A DNA stretch of 64,000 nt, taken from Runella slithyformis DSM 19594 (GTDB lineage: Bacteria; Bacteroidota; Bacteroidia; Cytophagales; Spirosomataceae). Below the pieces are notes generated by a model. The model did not search any database, was not told where the DNA came from, and worked only from the letters and a program-made list of their open reading frames with translations. Positions 53,671 through 63,178 of this stretch are shown here, piece by piece. Each line of letters begins with the position of its first letter. Positions within the stretch are counted from its first letter, which is position 1. The stretch is taken from positions 1,859,501-1,923,500 of the forward strand of contig NC_015703.1 of NCBI RefSeq assembly GCF_000218895.1. Reading direction: 5' to 3'. Position numbers and translations under genes: made by a program.

Positions 53671-54069
53671 TCAGTAAACGTAACACAATACTTCTCCGCC
53701 CACGTTGAGCACGCGTGCTTCTTTGTCGGTCATTACCCCTTTTGAGGTAGATACAATCGCTACACCAAGGCCATTAAGGATACGCGGAATATCGGTAGCT
53801 CCCGAATATTTACGCAGACCCGGCTTGCTTACACGTTGCAAGTCAACAATTGCTGATTGCTTTGTTACTGGGTTGTACTTTAAAGCAATCTTAATAATAC
53901 CCTGCGGGCCGTTATCTTCAAACTTATAGTTTTGGATAAAGCCTTTATCGTAGAGTACCTTGGTGATCTCCTTCTTGATATTAGAAGCAGGTATCTCCAC
54001 AACCCGGTGCTTCGCCTTTATGGCGTTTCTGATTCTCGTCAGATAATCTGCTATGGGATCGGTTAACAT
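53671..54069 (-). CDS. rpsH: 30S ribosomal protein S8
   Basis: 132 aa ([22 protein letters not shown]-terminal [27 protein letters not shown] with the S8 signature). S8 binds helix 21 of 16S rRNA and is a known operon repressor in E. coli. A hairpin lies 15 bases before the start (54085-54112). Confidence 0.98.
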   Translation of the reverse strand: MLTDPIADYLTRIRNAIKAKHRVVEIPASNIKKEITKVLYDKGFIQNYKFEDNGPQGIIKIALKYNPVTKQSAIVDLQRVSKPGLRKYSGATDIPRILNGLGVAIVSTSKGVMTDKEARVLNVGGEVLCYVY

Positions 54070-54084
54070 TTCTCTACTGATTTG

Positions 54085-54112
54085 TTGCGGCCCTTCCGTA
54101 AAAGGGCTGCAA
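54085..54112 (-). promoter_or_regulatory. hairpin just before rpsH (candidate S8 regulatory site)
   Basis: On the minus strand TTGC-GCCCTT pairs with AAGGGC-GCAA (one mismatch, 6-base loop), 15 bases before the ATG of rpsH. No U-tract. It could block or host ribosome binding; resemblance to the S8 binding helix was not established. Confidence 0.4.
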
Positions 54113-54146
54113 AGTTACGGAATTGATTTTAAAAAACAAAAGAGAT

Positions 54147-54416
54147 TTACCAGCTGGCTTTGGTAACACCGGGAATCTTTCCCGCCGAAGCCATCTCGCG
54201 GAATACGACCCGGCAAATACCAAACTTACGCATGTACCCACGGGGACGTCCGGTTAAACGGCAACGGTTGTGCAAACGAACTGCTGATGAACTACGTGGC
54301 AGCTTGTCTAAACCTTCCCAATCACCAGCTTCTTTCAATGCAGCTCTTTTGGAGGCATATTTAGCAACCAGCTTTTGTTTTTTCAATTCTCTTGCTTTTA
54401 CGGATTCTTTAGCCAT
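54147..54416 (-). CDS. rpsN: 30S ribosomal protein S14 (zinc-free long form)
   Basis: 89 aa, the long form with no CxxC...CxxC zinc knuckle; the motif [27 protein letters not shown] is present. It stabilises the head of the small subunit. Lies 28 bases after rplE. Confidence 0.97.
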   Translation of the reverse strand: MAKESVKARELKKQKLVAKYASKRAALKEAGDWEGLDKLPRSSSAVRLHNRCRLTGRPRGYMRKFGICRVVFREMASAGKIPGVTKASW

Positions 54417-54443
54417 TTCCTTATTTCGTTGAAAAAGGGATTC

Positions 54444-54998
54444 TTATTTCTTACCTTTTGTAAAGGGCATACCAAGCGATTTCAGCAATTCGTAACTCTC
54501 TTCGTCAGTATTGGCGGTAGTTACGAACGTAATATCCATCCCCGAGATTTTGTTAATTTTGTCAAACTGAATTTCCGGGAAAATAATTTGCTCTTTTACG
54601 CCGAATGTATAGTTACCACGTCCATCAAAACCTTTGTCGCTGATACCTTGGAAATCGCGTACACGAGGTAGAGCAATAGAAGTTAAACGATCTAAAAATT
54701 CAAACATACGGCTGCCACGAAGAGTAACTTTGACGCCAATCGGCATTTTTTCGCGCAACTTAAAGTTTGAAATTGCTTTCTTAGAGATAGTCGGTACTGC
54801 TTTTTGACCCGCAATAATAGTAATCTCTTCAAGACCCTGATCAATTAACTTTTTATCAGCTACTGCTGCACCAATTCCTTTGTTGATAACGATTTTCGAC
54901 AAACGAGGTACTTGCATTACCGATTTATACTGGAACTTGTCTTGCAAATGCTTAACGACGTCCTTCTCGTATTTTTCTTTTAATCTCGGAGTTGCCAT
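54444..54998 (-). CDS. rplE: 50S ribosomal protein L5
   Basis: 184 aa ([49 protein letters not shown], the L5 signature). It binds 5S rRNA and contacts the small subunit. The 84-base gap to rplX is somewhat long. Confidence 0.98.
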   Translation of the reverse strand: MATPRLKEKYEKDVVKHLQDKFQYKSVMQVPRLSKIVINKGIGAAVADKKLIDQGLEEITIIAGQKAVPTISKKAISNFKLREKMPIGVKVTLRGSRMFEFLDRLTSIALPRVRDFQGISDKGFDGRGNYTFGVKEQIIFPEIQFDKINKISGMDITFVTTANTDEESYELLKSLGMPFTKGKK

Positions 54999-55082
54999 TT
55001 TTTATTTTATTTTGTGGATTTCCGACCCACAGTTATGTAATTAGAGTTTTTAATGTCCGGTATTATCCATTCATCAAACTAC

Positions 55083-55436
55083 TTACTTTGAAGGCTCCGC
55101 AATAAACTTGCCGGATTCTTTAGAGTAACGTTGCAACTTACCTTCCTCATTGACTTTGCGGCCAATACGAGTGGGTTGTCCGGTTGCAGGATCAACAAGC
55201 ATCAGATTACTGATATGAATTGAGCCTTCTGTCTTTTTCAGTTCACCCTGTGGGTTGGCGGCTGTTGGCTTAATATGTTTAGTGATCAGATTGACACCTT
55301 CCACAATAGCGCGTTGCTTTTCTACCAACACTTTAGTGACTTTGCCCGATTGGCCTTTAGAGTTGCCGGCAATTACTTTCACCGTGTCACCGGTACGAAT
55401 GTGTAACTTAGGCTGTTTGTTATATTTCCTTTCCAT
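55083..55436 (-). CDS. rplX: 50S ribosomal protein L24
   Basis: 117 aa with a KOW motif ([27 protein letters not shown]). It starts assembly of the large subunit at the 5' end of 23S rRNA. Starts 5 bases after the rplN stop. Confidence 0.97.
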   Translation of the reverse strand: MERKYNKQPKLHIRTGDTVKVIAGNSKGQSGKVTKVLVEKQRAIVEGVNLITKHIKPTAANPQGELKKTEGSIHISNLMLVDPATGQPTRIGRKVNEEGKLQRYSKESGKFIAEPSK

Positions 55437-55441
55437 TGCTT

Positions 55442-55810
55442 CTACAATACTTCAGGTGCCAATGAAACAATTTTCATAAAATTTCTCTCGCGTAATTCAC
55501 GAGCAACAGGACCAAAGATACGGGTACCGCGAGGTTCGTCCTGGTTGTTGAGTAATACGACGGCATTGTCTTCAAATCGAATGTAAGAGCCGTCTTTGCG
55601 ACGGATTTCTTTTTTGGTACGAACAACTACAGCTTTGGAAACTGTACCTTTCTTTACGTTACCTGAAGGAATTGCCTGCTTAACTGTCACTACTACTTTG
55701 TCTCCGATGGAAGCGTAACGTTTCCCGGTTCCGCCTAATACACGGATAACCAGTACTTCTTTTGCACCACTGTTATCGGCTACAGACAGTCTTGATTCTT
55801 GCTGTACCAT
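55442..55810 (-). CDS. rplN: 50S ribosomal protein L14
   Basis: 122 aa ([27 protein letters not shown]). Interface protein that meets S12 side of the small subunit through bridge B8. Starts 2 bases after the rpsQ stop; translation is probably coupled. Confidence 0.98.
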   Translation of the reverse strand: MVQQESRLSVADNSGAKEVLVIRVLGGTGKRYASIGDKVVVTVKQAIPSGNVKKGTVSKAVVVRTKKEIRRKDGSYIRFEDNAVVLLNNQDEPRGTRIFGPVARELRERNFMKIVSLAPEVL

Positions 55811-55812
55811 TG

Positions 55813-56097
55813 TTATTTCGCTTTTTCAATGATTTCGACTAATCTCCAACGCTTATTCTTACTGAGTGGGCGAGTTTCCATTACACGAATAGTATCTCCA
55901 ATTCCACACTCATTGTTTTCATCATGCACCATCAGCTTGGTCGTTTTTTTCATAAACTTACCATATTTTGGGTGCTTGACTTTACGCTCTACCGCGACAA
56001 CACAAGATTTTTCCATCTTGCTGCTTACCACGCGGCCAACTCTGACTTTGCGTAAATTTCTTTCTACAGTTGTAGTTGTTTGTGCTGCTGCCTCCAT
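55813..56097 (-). CDS. rpsQ: 30S ribosomal protein S17
   Basis: 94 aa, OB-fold ([72 protein letters not shown] contains the S17 signature in its middle). A short Ala/Thr-rich N-terminal extension ([12 protein letters not shown]) precedes the core. Confidence 0.97.
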   Translation of the reverse strand: MEAAAQTTTTVERNLRKVRVGRVVSSKMEKSCVVAVERKVKHPKYGKFMKKTTKLMVHDENNECGIGDTIRVMETRPLSKNKRWRLVEIIEKAK

Positions 56098-56136
56098 TGT
56101 GTCGGTTATTTTGCAATTGGGGTCTCCTGACCATTA

Positions 56137-56337
56137 TTACGCGCTTGCGGCTTTATCCTTAGCCGACAACTCCGTCATCAACCTTGCAATCAGACGACGC
56201 GTATTACGAATACGCATCGGATTTTCAATCGGAGATACGGCGTGAGCAAACTTCAACTTGAGCAGACGATCTTGCTCCTCAACGAGGGTTTGCTTCAATT
56301 GCTCTACCGTTAGCGCTTTAATTTCACTATTTTTCAT
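56137..56337 (-). CDS. rpmC: 50S ribosomal protein L29
   Basis: 66 aa, a helical hairpin (MKNSEIKALTVEQLKQTLVEEQ; the KFAHAVSPIENPMRIRNTRRLIARLMTEL segment is the L29 signature). It sits at the peptide exit tunnel near L23 and SRP. Confidence 0.97.
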   Translation of the reverse strand: MKNSEIKALTVEQLKQTLVEEQDRLLKLKFAHAVSPIENPMRIRNTRRLIARLMTELSAKDKAASA

Positions 56338-56348
56338 TTGACTAATGC

Positions 56349-56783
56349 TTATTCTGCTTCTTCTTGATGATCGCGACGAACTACGAATTTAGTCTTAACA
56401 GGCAACTTCTGAGCGGCTAGCCGAAGAGCTTCACTTGCGAGTTCGAGTGACACTCCGGTTGCTTCAAATAAGATAGTTCCTGCTTTAACCGGAGCTACCC
56501 AATATTCGGGAGCACCTTTACCTTTACCCATACGAACCTCTAAAGGCTTTTTGGTAATCGGCTTGTCAGGAAATATTCGAATCCATACCTGACCTTCACG
56601 CTTCATAGCACGTGTTACAGAAATACGAGCCGCTTCAATCTGTCGAGCTGTAATCCAGCCGGGCTCAAGCGTTTTGATTGCAAACGTACCGAAAGCGATC
56701 TGGTGGCCACGAGTGGCCATACCTTGTTCAGACCCTTTACCTTTTTGTTGTTTGCGGAACTTGGTTCTTTTCGGTTGTAACAT
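56349..56783 (-). CDS. rplP: 50S ribosomal protein L16
   Basis: 144 aa ([47 protein letters not shown] region is diagnostic). It shapes the A-site tRNA pocket. Lies 11 bases before rpmC and 47 bases after rpsC. Confidence 0.98.
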   Translation of the reverse strand: MLQPKRTKFRKQQKGKGSEQGMATRGHQIAFGTFAIKTLEPGWITARQIEAARISVTRAMKREGQVWIRIFPDKPITKKPLEVRMGKGKGAPEYWVAPVKAGTILFEATGVSLELASEALRLAAQKLPVKTKFVVRRDHQEEAE

Positions 56784-56830
56784 GGTTCAGCAGTATTTTC
56801 GGAGTCCATAGGACCCGTTGCTTTCGATAA

Positions 56831-57685
56831 TTACTTTTTCTTATTACGGTTGTTATTCCGTCCTTTCCCAGGACCGTTTCCGGCACCCGGGCCATTTCCG
56901 GCACCACGACGATCTCCTCCGCCGTCACGGTCTCCACCGCCGCCTCTGCGACGATCTCCATCTCCACCTCTGCGACGATCTCCGCGATCTCCACCACGAT
57001 CATTGCCACCGGCACGCTCTGCTGAAGCGGCTCCGCCACTTATTGGTGATAAATCGCGTTTCCCGAAGATTTCACCTTTGAATACCCATACTTTGATACC
57101 GATTTTACCGTAAACGGTAAGTGCTTCTGAGATAGCATAATCAATATCCGCGCGGAGGGTATGCAGAGGCACACGTCCTTCTTTATATTCTTCTGTACGA
57201 GCCATTTCAGCACCGCCCAGACGACCTGATACACGGACTTTGATTCCCTGAGCACCTACACGCATCGCTGAAGATATTGCCTGCTTCATAGCACGACGAT
57301 ATGAAATACGATTCTCTAATTGCTGAGCGATAGACTCTCCCACCAATTTAGCATCAATTTCCGGACGCTTGATTTCGTAGATGTTGATTTGGATATCCTT
57401 ACCCGTAATCTTCTTTAACTCTTCTTTAATCTTGTCGACTTCGTTTCCACCTTTACCAATTACAATTCCCGGACGAGCCGTGTGAATCGTAAGCGTGATA
57501 CGCTTCAAAGTACGTTCAATGACAACTTTGGAGATAGCACCTTTGGGAATACGAGCGGAGATATATTTGCGGATCTGCTCATCTTCAATCAGCTTGTCGG
57601 CAAACTCACGTCCTCCGTACCAGCTTGAATCCCAACCACGGACGATACCGAGTCGCAGACCTATAGGATTAACTTTCTGTCCCAT
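56831..57685 (-). CDS. rpsC: 30S ribosomal protein S3 with Gly/Arg-rich tail
   Basis: 284 aa. KH domain with [20 protein letters not shown], and the S3 C-terminal domain ([38 protein letters not shown]). After the core (about 225) comes an RGG-like tail of about 59 residues ([21 protein letters not shown], then [19 protein letters not shown]), low-complexity and basic, ending KKK. S3 forms the mRNA entry helicase. The tail is longer than in most bacteria and could touch RNA. Confidence 0.97.
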   Translation of the reverse strand: MGQKVNPIGLRLGIVRGWDSSWYGGREFADKLIEDEQIRKYISARIPKGAISKVVIERTLKRITLTIHTARPGIVIGKGGNEVDKIKEELKKITGKDIQINIYEIKRPEIDAKLVGESIAQQLENRISYRRAMKQAISSAMRVGAQGIKVRVSGRLGGAEMARTEEYKEGRVPLHTLRADIDYAISEALTVYGKIGIKVWVFKGEIFGKRDLSPISGGAASAERAGGNDRGGDRGDRRRGGDGDRRRGGGGDRDGGGDRRGAGNGPGAGNGPGKGRNNNRNKKK

Positions 57686-57698
57686 TCGTTATTGAAAT

Positions 57699-58064
57699 TT
57701 AGGCTTCTTGTTGGATTACTTCTGCTGCATCATCTACCACAATTGTAATGTGGTTTGAGCGTTTACGAACACGATAGGCACGACCTTGAGGAGCCGGACG
57801 CAGACGCTTTAACATTGCGCCACAATCAACAAAAATTGTTTTTACGTATAATTCAGCATCTTCAAGCTTGGCCTCTTCGTTCCGTTGCTGCCAGTTGGCA
57901 ACAGCCGACATCAATACTTTTTTCAAAACTGGAGCGGCACCCTGCGGTTGATATTGCAAAATTGCCAGCGCACGGCTCACTTTTTGTCCTCTAATCATAT
58001 CAGCTACAAGCCGCATCTTACGAGGTGAAGTGGGTACGTTTCTTAATATAGCTCTTGCTTCCAT
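57699..58064 (-). CDS. rplV: 50S ribosomal protein L22
   Basis: 121 aa ([26 protein letters not shown]; the beta-hairpin loop [24 protein letters not shown] reaches into the exit tunnel). Starts 13 bases after the rpsC... order rpsS-rplV-rpsC is the usual one. Confidence 0.97.
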   Translation of the reverse strand: MEARAILRNVPTSPRKMRLVADMIRGQKVSRALAILQYQPQGAAPVLKKVLMSAVANWQQRNEEAKLEDAELYVKTIFVDCGAMLKRLRPAPQGRAYRVRKRSNHITIVVDDAAEVIQQEA

Positions 58065-58141
58065 TTTCTTTATGTGCGTCGTTAGTGGTTAGTGTCAGTC
58101 ATTAGGTCAAAGGGCTATTGACTGAACAACTATTGACTATT

Positions 58142-58420
58142 CTATCTTTTGCCTTTATCTTTTTTGGCAATGTGTCCGCGGAAATTACGTGTTGGGGAAA
58201 ACTCACCCAATTTGTGTCCGACCATGTTTTCGGTTACGTACACCGGAATAAACTTATTCCCATTGTGTACTGCAAAAGTATGACCAATAAAATCCGGTGA
58301 GATTGTACTGCGTCTTGACCAAGTCTTGATAACTGATTTCTTGCCGGCACCATTCATTACATCAATTTTGGTCTGAAGGCGGAAATCAATGTACGGTCCT
58401 TTTTTTATCGAACGTCCCAT
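58142..58420 (-). CDS. rpsS: 30S ribosomal protein S19
   Basis: 92 aa ([61 protein letters not shown] is the S19 core). Located in the head of the small subunit near the A-site finger. 77 bases separate it from rplV. Confidence 0.98.
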   Translation of the reverse strand: MGRSIKKGPYIDFRLQTKIDVMNGAGKKSVIKTWSRRSTISPDFIGHTFAVHNGNKFIPVYVTENMVGHKLGEFSPTRNFRGHIAKKDKGKR

Positions 58421-58430
58421 TTATCTTCGA

Positions 58431-59255
58431 TTATTTTTTACGTTTGCTAATGATCAAACGGTTTGAATACTTTTTCGGAGTACGAGTCTTTTTACCTTTA
58501 GCATATAAGCCGGTGCGTGAACGAGGGTGACCTCCTGATGCACGACCTTCTCCACCACCCATCGGGTGATCAACCGGGTTCATTGCAACACCACGAACTC
58601 GTGGACGAATCCCCAACCAACGCTTACGCCCTGCTTTACCGAGGCTTACGTTCATGTGGTCAGCATTGGATACTGAACCTACCGTCGCGATACAGGTCGA
58701 CAAGATCATACGCATTTCACTGGAAGGCATACGCAATACAGCATATTTACCATCACGAGCTACTAATTGTGCATAAGTTCCTGCACTGCGTACCAACTGT
58801 CCTCCCTTGCCGGGATGCAATTCTACATTGTGAACAATTGTACCGATTGGCATTGAACTCAGAGGAAGTGCATTACCTACTTCAGGTGCTACATTTACTC
58901 CGGATACAACAGTTTGACCCACTTTTATACCTTGCGGGGCAAGAATATAGCGTTTTTCTCCATCTTGGTATTCAACCAATGCAATACGGGAAGAACGGTT
59001 AGGGTCGTATTCAACGGATACTACTGTTGCTGCAACATCAAACTTATTACGTTTGAAGTCGATGATACGGTACATGCGCTTGTGACCACCACCAATATAA
59101 CGAGCAGTACGACGTCCTTGATTGTTACGTCCACCCGTCTTTCTAATAGGGGCCAACAAGCTTTTCTCAGGCTTGTCGGTTGTGATTTCATCAAACGACG
59201 GAGCCGTACGAAAGCGCTGACCTGGTGTTGTTGGTTTGAGCTTAATGACTGCCAT
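58431..59255 (-). CDS. rplB: 50S ribosomal protein L2
   Basis: 274 aa ([21 protein letters not shown]). The C-terminal region holds [22 protein letters not shown], with the conserved His needed for peptidyl transfer. Starts 10 bases before rpsS. Complete. Confidence 0.98.
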   Translation of the reverse strand: MAVIKLKPTTPGQRFRTAPSFDEITTDKPEKSLLAPIRKTGGRNNQGRRTARYIGGGHKRMYRIIDFKRNKFDVAATVVSVEYDPNRSSRIALVEYQDGEKRYILAPQGIKVGQTVVSGVNVAPEVGNALPLSSMPIGTIVHNVELHPGKGGQLVRSAGTYAQLVARDGKYAVLRMPSSEMRMILSTCIATVGSVSNADHMNVSLGKAGRKRWLGIRPRVRGVAMNPVDHPMGGGEGRASGGHPRSRTGLYAKGKKTRTPKKYSNRLIISKRKK

Positions 59256-59291
59256 TGTTTTTTTCAGTTATTTGCTACTTCAACGATTTAA

Positions 59292-59582
59292 TTAGGCGAT
59301 ATCCGAATAAATATCAATGATTTCGCCTGCTTTTAGAGTCACGATGGCTTTCTTGTACGTTGAAGTAATACCACTAATTGCTTTACCTCGTGACATTCTT
59401 GATTTTTTTCTGCCAATCGAACGCATGGTATCTACACTGGCTACCTTAACACCATACACTTTTTCGATGGCGTTTGCGATTTCAATTTTATTGGCAGTCT
59501 TAGACACTTCAAATACATACTTGCCCAAATTGCTGAGCGCAGTAGCTTTTTCGGTCAATATCGGTCGCTTGAGTACACTCAT
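59292..59582 (-). CDS. rplW: 50S ribosomal protein L23
   Basis: 96 aa (MSVLKRPILTEKATALSNLGKY; KIEIANAIEKVYGVKVASVDTM). It lines the exit tunnel and docks trigger factor. Starts 4 bases after rplD. Confidence 0.97.
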   Translation of the reverse strand: MSVLKRPILTEKATALSNLGKYVFEVSKTANKIEIANAIEKVYGVKVASVDTMRSIGRKKSRMSRGKAISGITSTYKKAIVTLKAGEIIDIYSDIA

Positions 59583-59586
59583 TGTC

Positions 59587-60216
59587 TTACTTGTTCAAGA
59601 GATTTTCTAACTTAGATACTGCGGTCTCACTAATCAACAACACCTCAGCGTTGATCAAATCGTAAGTATTTACAGAATCAGCAGTAGTGATGTTTACCTT
59701 TGGAATATTGCGCCCCGACAAAAATACGTTGTCGTCGTGGTTAGGCAGAATAAGAAGTGTTTTCTTATTTGTTAAAGAGAAAGCACTCAGAAAAGAAAGA
59801 TATTGCTTGGTTTTAGGCGCATCGAATGTAAAATCTTCTACAATCGAAATCCCGTTTGCTTTCGCTTTTGCCGAAAGTACTGACTTACGCGCCAACACTT
59901 TCACTTTCTTGTTAAGCTTGAAACTGTAGTCACGCGGGCGAGGTCCGAATACACGACCTCCTCCTACAAACAACGGCGACTTAATTGACCCTGCACGGGC
60001 TCCGCCGGTTCCTTTTTGACGCTTAATTTTTCTGGTAGAGTACGAAACTTCTGCGCGCTCTTTTGATTTGTGTGTACCCTGACGTTGATTAGCAAGATAT
60101 TGCTTTACATCCAAATACACTACGTGCTGATTTGGCTCAATGCCGAATACTGTTTCGGCAAGGGCTACTTTCTTGCCCGTATCTTGTCCTTTTATATCTA
60201 ATACTGAAAGTTCCAT
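59587..60216 (-). CDS. rplD: 50S ribosomal protein L4
   Basis: 209 aa ([21 protein letters not shown]). The tunnel-lining loop is [43 protein letters not shown]. In E. coli L4 also attenuates and represses its own operon. Lies 38 bases after rplC. Confidence 0.98.
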   Translation of the reverse strand: [209 protein letters not shown]

Positions 60217-60254
60217 TGTCTTGATCGGATTGAACGGTTCGCGTTAGCGATTAA

Positions 60255-60875
60255 TTACTTCTCGATGATTACAAACGAATTTTTCGCACCCGGCACCGAA
60301 CCACTGATAACAACGAGATTCTGCTCAGGAATTACTTTCAACACTTTAAGGTTTTGAACCTTAACGCGATTGTTTCCCATGCGTCCTGCCATACGAATCC
60401 CTTTGAATACTCGAGAAGGGAATGAACATGCACCTATTGAACCCGGGTGACGTTGGCGGTTATGCTGACCGTGTGTTTGGCCCCCTACCCCTGCGAAACC
60501 GTGACGTTTTACTACGCCTTGGAATCCACGTCCTTTGGCAGTACCTACCACATCAACGAAATCTCCTTCACCAAATACGTCTGCCACTGTCAAAGCCTGA
60601 CCAAGATTTAGTTCTTCTTCAAACTCTTTAAACTCTACAAGCTTGCGTTTTGGCGTCGTACCTGCTTTCTTAAAATGACCCACGAGCGGTTGAGTCGTAT
60701 GCTTTTCTTTTTTTTCTCCGAAACCGAGTTGGATAGCTTTGTATCCATCTGTTTCGTCGGTTTTGACTTGCGTAACAACACAAGGACCAGCTTCAATTAC
60801 CGTACATGCCAGAGCCTGCCCGTCCGCACTGTACACACTAGTCATCCCGATTTTTTTTCCTATTAAACCAGACAT
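60255..60875 (-). CDS. rplC: 50S ribosomal protein L3
   Basis: 206 aa ([64 protein letters not shown] region shows the L3 loop that reaches the peptidyl-transferase centre). It is here the first gene of the superoperon; in most bacteria rpsJ stands before it. Confidence 0.98.
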   Translation of the reverse strand: MSGLIGKKIGMTSVYSADGQALACTVIEAGPCVVTQVKTDETDGYKAIQLGFGEKKEKHTTQPLVGHFKKAGTTPKRKLVEFKEFEEELNLGQALTVADVFGEGDFVDVVGTAKGRGFQGVVKRHGFAGVGGQTHGQHNRQRHPGSIGACSFPSRVFKGIRMAGRMGNNRVKVQNLKVLKVIPEQNLVVISGSVPGAKNSFVIIEK

Positions 60876-60923
60876 CTTTTTGATTTACAGCAGGTTATAA
60901 AATTTATTTTGTAAAACGGACTG

Positions 60924-60954
60924 CAAAAGTCTAAAATTAAATCCAGCAATCCAA
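60924..60954 (-). promoter_or_regulatory. candidate promoter of the rplC superoperon
   Basis: On the minus strand TTG (60952-60954), an 18-base spacer, and TAGACTTTTG (60924-60933), which resembles TAnnTTTG with one extra base. It lies about 50 bases before rplC and downstream of the hairpin at 60987-61016. Confidence 0.4.
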
Positions 60955-60986
60955 ATTATTTCCTTTTTTTATTATTTATTCCAAAC

Positions 60987-61131
60987 AAAAAAGGTCAGAT
61001 GATAAACATCTGACCTCATTTTACCGTGAGAAGTATAAATACTTGACCAAGCTATGAATTCAGATGTGGTTTCCTTTCGGACCTTCATCCAATCTATGTC
61101 GATTGAAACTTTAAAAGTGTCTTTTTCTAAA
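60987..61131 (-). ncRNA. candidate leader/attenuator or small RNA upstream of rplC
   Basis: The 442-base gap between rplC and the outer-membrane gene holds a minus-strand unit: a promoter-like pair (61138-61168), about 145 bases without an ORF, then a terminator with perfect 10-bp stem AGGTCAGATG / CATCTGACCT (60992-61016) and T6. Inside, GGTCC-GAAA-GGA-ACC (61068-61083) forms a hairpin with a GNRA-type loop. Just after it, CATCTGA (61060-61066) can pair with TCAGATG in the terminator's first arm, an antiterminator arrangement. This could be the attenuated leader of the ribosomal operon or a free sRNA. Confidence 0.5.
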
Positions 61132-61137
61132 GGCTCG

Positions 61138-61168
61138 CAAAGGTCTGAATTTCGCTATTTAAAAGCAA
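61138..61168 (-). promoter_or_regulatory. candidate promoter of the rplC upstream RNA
   Basis: TTG (61166-61168) and GACCTTTG (61138-61145) on the minus strand with a 20-base spacer. The -7 box misses the leading TA of TAnnTTTG, so support is moderate. Confidence 0.35.
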
Positions 61169-61317
61169 GCTAAATTCTTAAAATTTTAGAAAATAATTTT
61201 AATCATCTACTTTTGGCGACTTTCAACTTATTTTACGTGTCGAATATTCAATTATTAGATGTACCACTAATGGCATTATTTTCGTTAGTAGGCAATACGA
61301 GGAATAACCCGTAAACT

Positions 61318-62175
61318 ATGACACATGTATGTAGAAGAGTGATAATCACTCTCTTAGCAGTTATTTACTGTATTGACCTGAGCGCTCAATCAAGGCGAAG
61401 TCGTCCTGTTTATCGGCATGTTCCGGCATTTGGAGTTGTTAAAGTTTCTGTCGGTGGCGGCATCTCTTACTACATGGGAGATATGCGCGCCAAAACAGAT
61501 TTAAAATTTATCCAACCCCATTTAGCGTTGGGGGTTAGTTATCGGTTAGCCGAACGTTTTGCTTTACGTGGTGAGTTTGACTTATATCGTATTTCCGGAA
61601 AACAGGCGGGTGGTCCTATTTGGTACAATAACCTTTCATTTCGTTCCGATAATCCCGCCGGTTACATAGGACTCCAAATCGACGCTTTCCGATATAACGA
61701 CGATCGCCTGCTGAAACCTTATTTGTTAGGTGGGTTGGGGGTTACCCGAATTAACCCTAAGGCCAACTATCAGGGTACCTGGTATAGTTTACCTCCACTT
61801 ATGACCGAAGGTGCCGCGTATAAACGTAACGTTCGAATTGCAGTACTTGGTTTTGGGGTTTCCTGGAAATACAACGATAATTGGAGTTTTGGGATTGAAT
61901 TGAGTGATAATTTTGCCAATTCGGATTACTTGGATGACGTGAGTACCTCTTACCCTAATCCCTCAGGGATGTCTGAACTGGCGTTGGCACTATCAGACAG
62001 ACGACCGGAATTAACAAACCTTCCGGCGGGATATCCTCCTCGAAACGACCCCGGCAATCAGCGGGGAAACCCTAAAGTGAAAGATTCGTACGGTTTTCTT
62101 TCATTTCGCGCTGAATATTTAATAGGCACACAGGCAAGGCGAGCTGAACGCCGAAAGCTGAAGTGTTACTATTAG
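61318..62175 (+). CDS. DUF6089-like outer membrane beta-barrel protein
   Basis: 285 aa with a signal peptide (MTHVCRRVIITLLAVIYCIDLSAQ) and a beta-barrel pattern of alternating strands: VKVSVGGGISYYMGDM, PHLALGVSYRLAERFALRGEFDLYRISG, KPYLLGGLGVTRINPKA, VLGFGVSWKYNDNWSFGIELSDNFAN and SYGFLSFRAEYLIG. The MGDM segment with the following loop is frequent in the DUF6089 family of Bacteroidota. The role is unknown. Divergent from the ribosomal operon, followed by a terminator, so monocistronic. Confidence 0.75.
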   Translation: MTHVCRRVIITLLAVIYCIDLSAQSRRSRPVYRHVPAFGVVKVSVGGGISYYMGDMRAKTDLKFIQPHLALGVSYRLAERFALRGEFDLYRISGKQAGGPIWYNNLSFRSDNPAGYIGLQIDAFRYNDDRLLKPYLLGGLGVTRINPKANYQGTWYSLPPLMTEGAAYKRNVRIAVLGFGVSWKYNDNWSFGIELSDNFANSDYLDDVSTSYPNPSGMSELALALSDRRPELTNLPAGYPPRNDPGNQRGNPKVKDSYGFLSFRAEYLIGTQARRAERRKLKCYY

Positions 62176-62196
62176 GCAATTACTTTTATATTTTTT

Positions 62197-62234
62197 TAAA
62201 AAGCGGTTATATAGCAATATAAACCGCTTTTTAA
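62197..62234 (+). terminator. intrinsic terminator after the outer-membrane gene
   Basis: Stem AAAAAGCGGTT-ATAT / ATAT-AACCGCTTTTT with a 4-base loop (one bulge), followed by T-rich DNA, 20 bases ahead of purU. Confidence 0.85.
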
Positions 62235-62254
62235 ATGTATAAACTTTTTGAGAT

Positions 62255-63082
62255 ATGAAGCATATTCTTCTTATGGATGGACCTGATCATAAAGGTCTTA
62301 TTTATAATGTAACTCATGTACTTTATAATCATAATCAAAATATTATCCGTCAGGACGAATACGTAAGCCCTTCCAAACAATTTTTCATGCGGACAGAATT
62401 TGAGGGAGAAGGAGAGCCTGAAAAAATAATGGATGACCTGTACAGCACGCTGCCTGCCGGAATTAATCTTCGGCTAAATCCCAAAAAAAAGAAGGATATC
62501 GTGGTATTCGTCACAAAAGAGCACGATTGTCTGGGTGAATTGCTTATACGGTATGCCTTTGATGAGTTGGATGCTACCATTCAGGCGGTCATCAGTAATT
62601 ATAATACGTTACAACCATTGGTCAGTAAATTCGGCATTCCTTTCCATTTCATTTCTCATGAACATAAATCACGTCAGGAACACGAAGAGGCCATTTTACA
62701 AACACTTGATATTTATAAGCCCGAATATTTGGTATTGGCTAAATATATGCGTGTTCTTACAACCGATTTTGTAAAACATTATCCTTCCCGAATCGTCAAT
62801 ATTCATCACTCTTTTTTACCGGCTTTTATCGGCGCGAATCCTTATCGTCAAGCGTATGAGCGGGGGGTAAAGATTATTGGTGCGACGGCTCATTTTGTCA
62901 ACGACAACCTTGATGAAGGGCCCATTATTGCCCAGGATGTGAAGGAAGTGGATCACCGTCTGACAGCGGCCGATATGGCTACTCTAGGAAAAGATACCGA
63001 AAAGTCAGTGCTTTCAAAGGCCTTAAAATTAGTATTCAATGACCGTGTATTTATTCACGGAAATCGAACGGTTATATTATAA
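62255..63082 (+). CDS. purU: formyltetrahydrofolate deformylase
   Basis: 275 aa. An N-terminal ACT domain (about 1-85; MKHILLMDGPDHKGLIYNVTHVLYNHNQNI) precedes the formyltransferase-like domain, with catalytic Asn-His-Asp in NIHHSFLPAFIGANPYRQAYERG and TAHFVNDNLDEGPIIAQD. It hydrolyses 10-formyl-THF to formate and THF, balancing one-carbon units. Single gene following a terminator. Confidence 0.95.
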   Translation: MKHILLMDGPDHKGLIYNVTHVLYNHNQNIIRQDEYVSPSKQFFMRTEFEGEGEPEKIMDDLYSTLPAGINLRLNPKKKKDIVVFVTKEHDCLGELLIRYAFDELDATIQAVISNYNTLQPLVSKFGIPFHFISHEHKSRQEHEEAILQTLDIYKPEYLVLAKYMRVLTTDFVKHYPSRIVNIHHSFLPAFIGANPYRQAYERGVKIIGATAHFVNDNLDEGPIIAQDVKEVDHRLTAADMATLGKDTEKSVLSKALKLVFNDRVFIHGNRTVIL

Positions 63083-63178
63083 GGTAGTACTATAAGTAGT
63101 ATTTTTTCTGCGTTTTAATACACATTTCAGTATCTTGCGCCCCATTTTTAACCCTATTACTAACCTTTTTTGGAAGAC

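Noticed and set aside
58517-59002. 161-aa plus-strand ORF
   Set aside because: Antisense to rplB; a His- and Leu-rich shadow produced by the complementary codons of L2.
60876-61317. Missed rpsJ or other small gene
   Set aside because: Neither strand has an ORF resembling S10 (no IRIRLKAYDH-like start); the region is full of stops and carries hairpins instead.
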